A DNA stretch of 64,000 bases. Origin: CAVSWT01 sp963746735. GTDB lineage: Bacteria; Bacteroidota; Ignavibacteria; Ignavibacteriales; Ignavibacteriaceae. Under the pieces are notes generated by a model that did not search any database, was not told where the DNA came from, and saw only the letters and a list, made by a program, of their open reading frames with translations. Within the stretch, counting starts at the first letter, position 1; each line of letters begins with the position of its first letter. A program made the translations under genes and the position numbers. This document shows, one piece after another, positions 44,497-51,713 of the stretch. The DNA lies in the NCBI GenBank assembly GCA_963746735.1, contig CAVVCO010000006.1:44775-108774 (forward strand), given 5' to 3'.

Positions 44497-44519
44497 TTTA
44501 GCCATACAAATTGGCTAAA
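44497..44519. terminator. Inverted repeat between the chemotaxis and flgB operons
   Basis: TTTAGCC (44497-44503) and GGCTAAA (44513-44519) flank a 9-base loop. It follows the last che gene by 20 bp. There is no T-run on the plus strand, so it is at best a weak terminator. Confidence 0.4.
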
Positions 44520-44555
44520 AACCTTGAATAACTAAATTTTTTCAAAATAAGCTGG

Positions 44556-44571
44556 TGGCATCTCATTTGAA
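44556..44571 (+). promoter_or_regulatory. Candidate sigma-54 promoter of the flgB operon
   Basis: TGGCATCTCATTTGAA has the -24 GG and a -12 TTGA at the exact spacing of the sigma-54 consensus TGGCACG-N4-TTGCA; the main deviation is A for C in the -12 GC. It lies 30 bp upstream of the flgB ATG. The sigma-54 activator at 30338 makes it plausible. Confidence 0.45.
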
Positions 44572-44600
44572 ACTTTTAGTGAAAAATTCAAGGTTTTTTT

Positions 44601-44996
44601 ATGTCAACATCTTCAAATATTAGGCTCCTGGAAAACTTACTGGATTATACCTCTGTAAAGAATAAGGTAATTAGTAAAAACATTTCCAACATCGGAACCG
44701 AAGGATATGAGAGAGAAGACGTTAAGTTTAATGCCCTTCTAAATGAGAATTTATCAAACCAAATGAAAGCAACCGAACCAAAGCATTTCGGTTCTCAACG
44801 CTTTATCCAGGATTCCGAATACAATATTGTTAAAGATGATGACCAGCAAGTCTATTCCGGGGTTAATAATGTAGATATCGACAAAGAAATGTCCGATCTG
44901 GCTGAAAACTCACTTAGCTTTAAGTTTGCATCACGCCGGATCGGGGATTATTTCAAATTAATTCAAGAAGTAATTAGAGGCGGAGGTAACGGTTGA
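44601..44996 (+). CDS. flgB: Flagellar basal-body rod protein FlgB
   Basis: Proximal rod subunit exported by the flagellar type III system. At 131 residues it has the rod/hook N-terminal motif in the form LLDYTSVKNKVISKNISNIG and the C-terminal helix MSDLAENSLSFKFASRRIGDYFK. It opens the main flagellar operon; flgC follows with a TTG start overlapping its stop. Assignment by length, motif and order is firm. Confidence 0.92.
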   Translation: MSTSSNIRLLENLLDYTSVKNKVISKNISNIGTEGYEREDVKFNALLNENLSNQMKATEPKHFGSQRFIQDSEYNIVKDDDQQVYSGVNNVDIDKEMSDLAENSLSFKFASRRIGDYFKLIQEVIRGGGNG

Positions 44997-45493
44997 AAAT
45001 CGGAGGCAGTTTTTCAGGTTTTGATATAAGTGCTCAAGGCTTAAGTGTTCAAAGAAAAAAAATGAATTTAATTGCAGAGAACATTGCAAATGCTGATACA
45101 ACCCGTACAGCAGATGGCCAGCCTTATAAAAGAAAATTTTTAACTGTTCAACAGTCTCAAGATCAATTTGGGAATAATTTAATTAATACGGGAAGATCAA
45201 TAAGTTTAAATACTACAAATAATGATCATATATCCAACCCGGCCGGTACCCCATTTCAAGTTACCGATTCAGATAACGGAATGAATGTAAGTGAAAATGC
45301 TGATCAAGCAACTGGCGATATAGTATATATGCCAGATAGCCCTGATGCTGATGAGAATGGCTATGTTCAAATGTCAAATGTAAATATTATAACTGAAATG
45401 GTTGATATGATTGCTGCTTCAAGAAGCTACGAAGCAAATCTTACTGCATTAAATTCTTCAAAACAAATAGCAAAAGATTCATTGGAGATATAG
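44993..45493 (+). CDS. flgC: Flagellar basal-body rod protein FlgC
   Basis: Rod subunit of 166 residues. The N-terminal rod motif is FDISAQGLSVQRKKMNLIAE with NIANADTTRT, and the C-terminus is the usual VNIITEMVDMIAASRSYEAN. It starts with TTG 44993 inside the flgB stop; the ribosome binding site GGAGG is seven bases upstream, which supports this start. It is followed by a small uncharacterised gene rather than directly by fliE. Confidence 0.94.
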   Translation: MKIGGSFSGFDISAQGLSVQRKKMNLIAENIANADTTRTADGQPYKRKFLTVQQSQDQFGNNLINTGRSISLNTTNNDHISNPAGTPFQVTDSDNGMNVSENADQATGDIVYMPDSPDADENGYVQMSNVNIITEMVDMIAASRSYEANLTALNSSKQIAKDSLEI

Positions 45494-45494
45494 A

Positions 45495-45755
45495 ATGAGA
45501 ATATCAACAAATACTATAGGTAATTACGGCCCTCAAATTTCAAAGGGTGTTCAGAAGAAGGCAAAAACTAGTGAAACATTTCAATTACCAAATGCAAACA
45601 GTGTTGGATCTAAAAAAGAAATTTCCCCTGATGAAAAAAAGTTTTTTGTTGATTTATATCCTAATAATAAAACAGAAATAGAGAATCACTTCTATTCAAA
45701 AAGTGGAAAAATGAGTGGTGTAAAAGTCGGCTCATTATTTAATAAGAGAGGATAG
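45495..45755 (+). CDS. Small protein of unknown function (86 aa) between flgC and fliE
   Basis: I do not recognise a family. It is basic and probably disordered over residues 1-50, then has PDEKKFFVDLYPNNKTEIEN and a glycine-rich basic end (SKSGKMSGVKVGSLFNKRG). It starts one base after the flgC stop and ends one base before fliE, so it is locked into the operon. The end resembles a short export or interaction tail. No signal peptide is visible. It may be a lineage-specific flagellar accessory protein. Confidence 0.7.
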   Translation: MRISTNTIGNYGPQISKGVQKKAKTSETFQLPNANSVGSKKEISPDEKKFFVDLYPNNKTEIENHFYSKSGKMSGVKVGSLFNKRG

Positions 45756-45756
45756 T

Positions 45757-46047
45757 ATGAAAATACAACCAATTAATGATTTACTTCCTGAAATACTTTC
45801 GCCAAAATCTATAGAGAAACCCGGGGGCTCAAAGTTTGAAAATATTTTAAGTGATTTTATCGGGTCCGTAAATAAAACACAAAATGATGCAGATAAAATA
45901 ACTCAGAGTTTTGTTATGGGTGATGACGTAGAAATTCATGATGTAATGATTGCAGGAGAAAAAGCCAAAACCAGTCTGGAACTTCTTATGGAAATAAGGA
46001 ACAAAACTGTGGACATGTACAAAGAATTAATCAGAATGGAACCATAA
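45757..46047 (+). CDS. fliE: Flagellar hook-basal body protein FliE
   Basis: FliE joins the MS ring to the rod. The 96-residue protein shows the family pattern FENILSDFIGSVNKTQNDADK, then VEIHDVMIAGEKAKTSLELL and the MEIRNKTVDMYKELIRM C-terminus. It lies between the small unknown gene and fliF with 1- and 6-bp gaps. Secure. Confidence 0.93.
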   Translation: MKIQPINDLLPEILSPKSIEKPGGSKFENILSDFIGSVNKTQNDADKITQSFVMGDDVEIHDVMIAGEKAKTSLELLMEIRNKTVDMYKELIRMEP

Positions 46048-46053
46048 AAAATC

Positions 46054-47649
46054 ATGGATAAAAATAATTTCGGTTCTATCATTAATAGTTTTAACAGCCT
46101 TACACTTCAAAGAAAAATAATTCTTGGTGCAGCTTTAATATTAACATTTGTTTTAATTGGATCACTGGTTGTTATTTTGAATGAACCAAACTATTCAACT
46201 CTATATTCAAACCTTTCAGAAGAAGATGCATCAAAAGTTATTGATGCGCTTAATACTGACAAGATCCAATATAAAATAGATGACAACGGAAAGACTATAA
46301 AAGTTCCTAAAGAAAAAGTTTATGAAACAAGATTATCCCTAGCCGGCAAAGGAATTCCAAGTTCGGGAGTAGTGGGATATGAAATATTTGATAAGAATAC
46401 TATGGGAATGTCGGAGTTCATGCAGAAGCTAAATTATAAGCGCGCATTAGAGGGTGAATTGGCAAGAACTATAGGCGAACAAGAAGGGGTAGAAGGCGTT
46501 CGTGTTCACATTGTAATGCCTCAAAAATCTGTTTTTAAAAATGAAGAAAAGCAGCCTACAGCTTCAGTTGTTCTTAAACTGCAAAATAATTATTCAATAA
46601 CTAAAGGCAACATTGCTGCTATTATTAATTTAATTTCAAGTAGTGTGGAAGGATTGCAGCCGAATAAAGTTACTTTGATTGACACCCGGGGACGTTTACT
46701 TTCGAAAGAAACCTCTGACGATTTATTCGGTGGAGTAAGTTCAAAGCAATACGAAATTAAACAGTCTGTTGAAAGTTACATCGCTTCAAAAGCTCAAACT
46801 ATACTAGACAATGTTTTGGGTTATGGAAATGCAATGGTACAGGTTAATACTGATTTAAATTTTGATCAAGTTGAAAAAACTATGGAAATGTATGATCCTG
46901 AATCTCAAGTTGCCATCAGCGAGCAAAGTATTAAAACAGAGAATAATGGAAGCAAGACAGGTGATACCAGTAATCAAACCAGCCAAAACAATACTACTAA
47001 CTACGAAATCAATAAGACGGTTCAAAAAGTAATTGAAGGCGTTGGAAATATCAAAAGGCTAAGTATAGCAGCAGTTATAAATGATGCGCCGAAAGAAGTG
47101 AAAAAGGGAGATAAAGTAGAAACAGTTTATGAACCGAGATCACAGGATCAGATTAAAAAATTGGAAGAAATAATTAAAAATGCTGTCGGGTTTGATAAAA
47201 ATAGATTAGATCAATTTTCAATCGTAAATATTCCATTTGAAGCAAAACCTATTGAAGATATTAAGCCTGAAGAAGTCTCGGTATTTAGTAATCCTGATAA
47301 ATGGATAAATATTCTTTTAACAGTGCTGGCAATTGGAGCGTCGCTTTTTATCCTAAAAGGTTTGATGAATAAATTAAAAAATGAAAAAATTATAATTGGT
47401 ACAGTTGAAGGCGACTTTGGAAATGGCCAGGAGACTTTTATTACAACAAATAAAAAGTCAAAGGGTGGTATAGCGCCTCCTAAAAGAACAAAACCGCCAA
47501 TGATAGAAGTTGGAGACCTCGAAGATGAATTATCGGATGAGGCGGTTTCCAAAAAAGTTCAACACGAAAAAATAACTAACTACGTATCCAAAAACCCAAC
47601 AGATACGGCAAAACTAATAAATGCATGGTTACATGAAGATGAAGCCTAA
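46054..47649 (+). CDS. fliF: Flagellar MS-ring protein FliF
   Basis: FliF forms the MS ring in the inner membrane. Two membrane segments flank the periplasmic domain: about residues 21-43 (IILGAALILTFVLIGSL) and 413-432 (WINILLTVLAIGASLF). The ring-building motifs include LSEEDASKVIDALN, MSEFMQKLNYKRALEGELA and VRVHIVMPQKSVF. The C-terminal cytoplasmic tail (ENK..TNYVSKNPTDTAKLINAWL) is the FliG-binding helix. Length (531) is normal. fliG starts within its 3' end. Confidence 0.96.
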   Translation: MDKNNFGSIINSFNSLTLQRKIILGAALILTFVLIGSLVVILNEPNYSTLYSNLSEEDASKVIDALNTDKIQYKIDDNGKTIKVPKEKVYETRLSLAGKGIPSSGVVGYEIFDKNTMGMSEFMQKLNYKRALEGELARTIGEQEGVEGVRVHIVMPQKSVFKNEEKQPTASVVLKLQNNYSITKGNIAAIINLISSSVEGLQPNKVTLIDTRGRLLSKETSDDLFGGVSSKQYEIKQSVESYIASKAQTILDNVLGYGNAMVQVNTDLNFDQVEKTMEMYDPESQVAISEQSIKTENNGSKTGDTSNQTSQNNTTNYEINKTVQKVIEGVGNIKRLSIAAVINDAPKEVKKGDKVETVYEPRSQDQIKKLEEIIKNAVGFDKNRLDQFSIVNIPFEAKPIEDIKPEEVSVFSNPDKWINILLTVLAIGASLFILKGLMNKLKNEKIIIGTVEGDFGNGQETFITTNKKSKGGIAPPKRTKPPMIEVGDLEDELSDEAVSKKVQHEKITNYVSKNPTDTAKLINAWLHEDEA

Positions 47650-48679
47650 TGAAGGATTAGCAGTTCAGCCTCCTATCTCGCAATTGTCGGGACTGCAAAA
47701 AGCTGCAATTTTAATGATTGCTTTGAAGCTTGATACAGCATCTGAAGTCTATAGATTTTTAGATAACTCAGAGCTTGAAATGATTTCTGCAGAAATAACT
47801 AAAGTAAAAAATGTTCCGGCACAGCTTGTTGATAATGTTCTACTCGAATTTTATCACATGGTTACAGCCAGGGAATATATGCTTGAGGGCGGCCTAGATT
47901 ATGCCCATGCCCTTTTGGAAAAAACTTTTGGATCTCCCAGAGCTGTGGAAATTATTGAGAAGGTAAAAACCTTAACTACACTTAAAGGTTTTGAAGTTTT
48001 AAAGAAAGCTGATTCATCCCAACTAATGAATTTCTTAAATAAAGAACATCCGCAGACAATTGCTTTAATTCTTTCTCATCTTACTCCGTCGCAAACAGCC
48101 GATGCTTTGCGTGAACTTCAGGAACCCCTGAGAACGGATGTTGTCCACAGAATAGCAACTTTGGGAAAGGTATCACCACAAACATTAAAGCAAATTGAAA
48201 AAGTAGTTGATGAGCTAGCCGGGTTAAGCATTGGTCAGACTTTAAGTGCCTTAGGCGGAACAAAAAGTCTTGCATCAATTCTTAATAAGATGAGTGTTAC
48301 AATGAGCAAGGAAATTTTGGACAGCCTTGGAGAAGTTGATATCAATGTTGCTACCGAAGTAAAAAGATTAATGTTCTTATTCGAGGATATTATCTTCATT
48401 GAGGATAAAGATATCCAAAAAATTCTTCGCGAAGTTGATAGAAAAGATCTTGCTCTTTCATTAAAAGTAGGTGATGAAAGGCTGAAACAGAAAATATTCA
48501 AGAATATGTCTGAAAGAGGTGCAGACTTATTAAAAGAAGAATTGCAATTTATGGGCAAAGTTAAGCTGAAGGATGTTGAAGACGCGCAAGCTAAGATTAT
48601 TGATGTTATTAAGAATCTTGAAGAGACTGGTGAAATAACCTTAAACCTAAACACGAACTCAGCAGAAGTTTATGTCTAA
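47621..48679 (+). CDS. fliG: Flagellar motor switch protein FliG
   Basis: FliG forms the rotor face that contacts MotA and sets torque direction. The N-terminal domain starts LSGLQKAAILMIAL, the middle has NKEHPQTIALILSHL (the EHPQTIA-type motif that contacts FliM), and the C-terminal domain has MFLFEDIIFIEDKDIQKIL with the charged torque helix near KDLALSLKVGDERLKQKIF. The ATG at 47621 overlaps fliF by 29 bp; ATGs at 47636 and 47642 are alternatives. Length 352 is typical (about 330-345). Confidence 0.96.
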   Translation: MHGYMKMKPNEGLAVQPPISQLSGLQKAAILMIALKLDTASEVYRFLDNSELEMISAEITKVKNVPAQLVDNVLLEFYHMVTAREYMLEGGLDYAHALLEKTFGSPRAVEIIEKVKTLTTLKGFEVLKKADSSQLMNFLNKEHPQTIALILSHLTPSQTADALRELQEPLRTDVVHRIATLGKVSPQTLKQIEKVVDELAGLSIGQTLSALGGTKSLASILNKMSVTMSKEILDSLGEVDINVATEVKRLMFLFEDIIFIEDKDIQKILREVDRKDLALSLKVGDERLKQKIFKNMSERGADLLKEELQFMGKVKLKDVEDAQAKIIDVIKNLEETGEITLNLNTNSAEVYV

Positions 48680-49316
48680 TAGAATATTAATAAACTCTCG
48701 GTCCGGTTCCGTCAATTTCAAATTACGAAAGCATTTGGATGATGGATCTTTTGAACCAGAAGAAAATGAAGTAGTGCTTCAGCAAAAACTTTTTGAAGAA
48801 CAGCTTAAAAATAAGTTTGATGAAGGATACCAACTGGGTTATGATCTTGCACAATCTGAATTAAAAAAAAAATATGAAGAAAAGCTGAATGAAAAATATA
48901 GTGAATTGAATAGTCTGATCTTAAGCATAGAAGAAAAGATGAAAGAATTTGAAAACTTATTTGCAGGCAAGGTATTGGATTTCTCTTTCTTCATTTCCCA
49001 AAAAATTTTGCACCGTGAAATAAAAAACGAAAGCATAATTAGAAATTCTCTTAGCGAGTCAGTTAAAAAGGTGCTTGGAGCAAATTCATTAATTATAAAA
49101 ATAAACCCGGCTGAAATTGAAGCTATAAGCAAGGAAAATGAACAATTGTTAAACAGCAGCACATTTTCCAAAATTTCTTTTGAACCAGATGAAAGAGTGG
49201 AACTGGGAGGATGTATTATCGAATCAGAAATTGGAAGTGTGGATGCCAGAATTACGTCGCAATTAAATGAAATTAAAAAAATTCTTGATACAGAAATGTT
49301 AATTGACAACAGCTAA
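48672..49316 (+). CDS. fliH: Flagellar export ATPase regulator FliH
   Basis: FliH is the stator of the export ATPase FliI. It has an acidic, charged N-terminal half with a long coiled coil (about 45-100, including GYQLGYDLAQSELKKKYEEK) and the C-terminal V/A-type stator fold (SFFISQKILHREIKN, IIKINPAEIEAI, and the glycine-rich VELGGCIIESEIGSVDARIT). It overlaps fliG by 8 bp and its last base is the first base of fliI. The name rests on order plus the C-terminal pattern. Confidence 0.88.
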   Translation: MSNRILINSRSGSVNFKLRKHLDDGSFEPEENEVVLQQKLFEEQLKNKFDEGYQLGYDLAQSELKKKYEEKLNEKYSELNSLILSIEEKMKEFENLFAGKVLDFSFFISQKILHREIKNESIIRNSLSESVKKVLGANSLIIKINPAEIEAISKENEQLLNSSTFSKISFEPDERVELGGCIIESEIGSVDARITSQLNEIKKILDTEMLIDNS

Positions 49317-50644
49317 TGGATAACTTGTACAGCTATATTGATTTTTATAAAGACAAAATAAGGAATGCAGACCTGTTAAAAGTAAACGGGCGTGTTTCGG
49401 ATGTTATTGGGTTAATAATTGTCAGTACCGGACCTAATGTTTCTCTTGGTGAAATTTGTATAATTGTCGATAAAAAAGGGGTTGAAGTTTGTAAATCGGA
49501 AGTAGTTGGATTTAAAGAAGGAAAAGTTCTTTCCATTGCACTTGGTGAAGTTCACCGTATTTCTCCGGCTTGTGAAATTATAGCAACCGGAAAACCTTTT
49601 TCTGTTGGGGTTGGTGATGAACTGCTGGGAAGAGTAATTGATGGAATGGGCAACCCAATTGACGGTAAAGGAGAGCTTCGATGTCCCACTCAATTAAGCA
49701 TTTATCGCGAACCACCTAATCCTTTACAGAGAGATAGAATTGATACACCGCTTCAAACAGGTGTAAGAGTTATTGATGGGCTGCTTACTGTAGGGCGCGG
49801 CCAAAGATTAGGAATATTTGCCGGAAGTGGTGTTGGTAAAAGTGTAACAATGGGAATGATTGCCAGGAATTCCAATGCTGATGTAAATGTAATTACACTT
49901 ATCGGTGAACGGGGTAGAGAAGTAAGAGAGTTTATTGAAAAGGATCTTGGTGAAGAAGGATTGATGAGATCAGTCGTAGTAGTGGCCACAAGTGATAAGC
50001 CTGCACTTATAAGAATGAAAGGCGCTTTCCTGGGAACAACCATTGCAGAATATTTTAGAGATAAAGGTTTAAATGTTGTTCTGATGATGGATTCAGTAAC
50101 ACGGTTTGCTATGGCACAAAGAGAGATTGGATTAACAATTGGCGAACCACCAACTACAAAAGGATACACGCCATCGGTATTTGCAATTCTTCCAAAGTTG
50201 TTAGAAAGAGCAGGTACAACAGATAAAGGTTCTATCACAGGATTTTATACTGTACTTGTTGACGGCGATGATATGACGGAACCCATTGCGGATGCTGTGC
50301 GTTCAATTTTAGACGGACACGTAGTCCTTTCACGTAAGCTGGCAAACATGGGGCAGTATCCAGCCGTTGATCCATTACAAAGTGTAAGCAGGGTTATGCC
50401 GGATATTGTTGATTCGGATCATCGCAAAAGAGCAATTGCATTTAGCGAAATTTTAGCAACCTATAAAGAAGCTGAAGACCTAATAAATATTGGTGCCTAT
50501 GTCAGGGGCAGCAATCCCCAGATTGATCACGCACTTTCAAAAATCAGCAGCTTGAGAACTTATCTTAAGCAGGACATGCTCGAAAAATCTTTATATGAAG
50601 AATCGGTCAGCAGGTTAAAAGAAATTATTGAAGAACCTTTATAA
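49316..50644 (+). CDS. fliI: Flagellar export ATPase FliI
   Basis: Hexameric ATPase that energises flagellar export. Walker A is GSGVGKS (about 168-176), Walker B lies in VVLMMDSVTRFAMA, and the F1-beta-like YPAVDPLQSVSR segment is near 345. The GERGREVREFIEKDLGEEG region is characteristic of FliI/SctN. Length 442 is normal. It overlaps fliH by one base and is followed 5 bp later by fliJ. Confidence 0.97.
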   Translation: MDNLYSYIDFYKDKIRNADLLKVNGRVSDVIGLIIVSTGPNVSLGEICIIVDKKGVEVCKSEVVGFKEGKVLSIALGEVHRISPACEIIATGKPFSVGVGDELLGRVIDGMGNPIDGKGELRCPTQLSIYREPPNPLQRDRIDTPLQTGVRVIDGLLTVGRGQRLGIFAGSGVGKSVTMGMIARNSNADVNVITLIGERGREVREFIEKDLGEEGLMRSVVVVATSDKPALIRMKGAFLGTTIAEYFRDKGLNVVLMMDSVTRFAMAQREIGLTIGEPPTTKGYTPSVFAILPKLLERAGTTDKGSITGFYTVLVDGDDMTEPIADAVRSILDGHVVLSRKLANMGQYPAVDPLQSVSRVMPDIVDSDHRKRAIAFSEILATYKEAEDLINIGAYVRGSNPQIDHALSKISSLRTYLKQDMLEKSLYEESVSRLKEIIEEPL

Positions 50645-50649
50645 GCTGA

Positions 50650-51090
50650 ATGATGGCAAAATTTAAATACAAATTTGAATCAGTAAAAAAGGTGAAAGAA
50701 AACCTAGAAAAGAAAGCCCAGAAAGAGGTTGCAATAATTGACCTGGAAATTGAAAAGCTTAAGCAGTCATACCTTGATGTGGAAAGAGAAGGCATTGAAG
50801 GTTTAGGAAAAAATGAAAGTAAAAATGTAAGAGTATCCGAATTGAAATTTGAAAAAAATTATAAAAGAGTAACCCAATATCGTTTAGCCGATATTCAAAT
50901 GAATATTCAAAAAATGGAAAAATTACGAGAAAAAAAAATAGCAGAACTAATTCAAAAAAGTAAAGAACATAAGATGTTTGATGCACTTGAAGAAACGCAT
51001 TACGAAAAATTTATTCAGGAGCAAAATAAAAATGAAATGCTGTTTATTGATGAAATAGCTACTCAAAAGTTTAATAGAGAAAAAAAGTGA
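50650..51090 (+). CDS. fliJ: Flagellar export chaperone FliJ
   Basis: A 146-residue, almost entirely coiled-coil protein starting FKYKFESVKKVKENLEKKAQ, which matches the FliJ start pattern (F.F.L..V...R...). FliJ inserts into the FliI hexamer like the gamma subunit of F1. Overall sequence conservation in this family is low, so the call depends on the position between fliI and fliK and on the helical pattern. The next gene starts with a GTG within its stop. Confidence 0.82.
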   Translation: MMAKFKYKFESVKKVKENLEKKAQKEVAIIDLEIEKLKQSYLDVEREGIEGLGKNESKNVRVSELKFEKNYKRVTQYRLADIQMNIQKMEKLREKKIAELIQKSKEHKMFDALEETHYEKFIQEQNKNEMLFIDEIATQKFNREKK

Positions 51091-51713
51091 AGCCCATAAT
51101 AATTTACGCAGTTATATTTATACTCGCATTTATATTAACCAGCTTTGGGATTATCCAATTAAACTCAAAGTTTAATAATATATTTAAATTTGATTTTTCT
51201 CCCAAATCATCTCTGGTTATTAAAACAGATAAGTCAAACTTGAGTGATTCCACTAAAGTTAAAACAACTGCTCAAGAACCACCAATCGAACAGAAAACAG
51301 AAAACATAAAAGAACCTGCTGTAGAAAATAATCCACAAGTTGATTCGGTTAGCACAACTGCAAAAGAAATAGATAAATCTTCAGAGACATTAAGCGCTAA
51401 GAATTCCAACAATAACCCTATTAAAGAAACTGCAACTGCAAACGCTATTAATAATAACAGCTCTGATGAAAAGATAAATGTAGTTCCAGCACTTCAGACT
51501 GTAAGCAAAGTGGATAGTTCATATCTATTGTGGGAAAAGAAAACAGCAAAAGTTTACGAATCCATGGATCCTAAAAAGGCAGCTAAAATTATTCAGAACT
51601 TCTCCGATAATATGGCAAGAGATATTATCTACGCAATGAAAAAGAATAAAGCAGCAGATGTCTTAGGAGAACTTGACCCTGCATTTGCAGCAAGAATAAT
51701 GAGGATGCCATAA
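51087..51713 (+). CDS. MotE-like flagellar protein (MgtE_N-type domain)
   Basis: An N-terminal membrane helix (residues 4-25, IIIYAVIFILAFILTSFGII) is followed by a long disordered Thr/Asn/Ser-rich periplasmic region, and then a C-terminal helical domain: KVYESMDPKKAAKIIQNFSD, then IIYAMKKNKAADVLGELDPA and FAARIMRMP. This matches the MgtE N-terminal-like domain found in MotE/FlaA-locus proteins encoded between fliJ and fliK in many bacteria. The GTG start overlaps the fliJ stop. MotE is a chaperone or stator-linked protein in alphaproteobacteria; the function here is inferred. Confidence 0.7.
   Translation: MKPIIIYAVIFILAFILTSFGIIQLNSKFNNIFKFDFSPKSSLVIKTDKSNLSDSTKVKTTAQEPPIEQKTENIKEPAVENNPQVDSVSTTAKEIDKSSETLSAKNSNNNPIKETATANAINNNSSDEKINVVPALQTVSKVDSSYLLWEKKTAKVYESMDPKKAAKIIQNFSDNMARDIIYAMKKNKAADVLGELDPAFAARIMRMP

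Noticed and set aside
48235..49309. Long minus-strand frames opposite fliG and fliH
   Set aside because: They arise from codon bias of the sense genes and encode low-complexity Ser/Phe/Leu-rich sequences.
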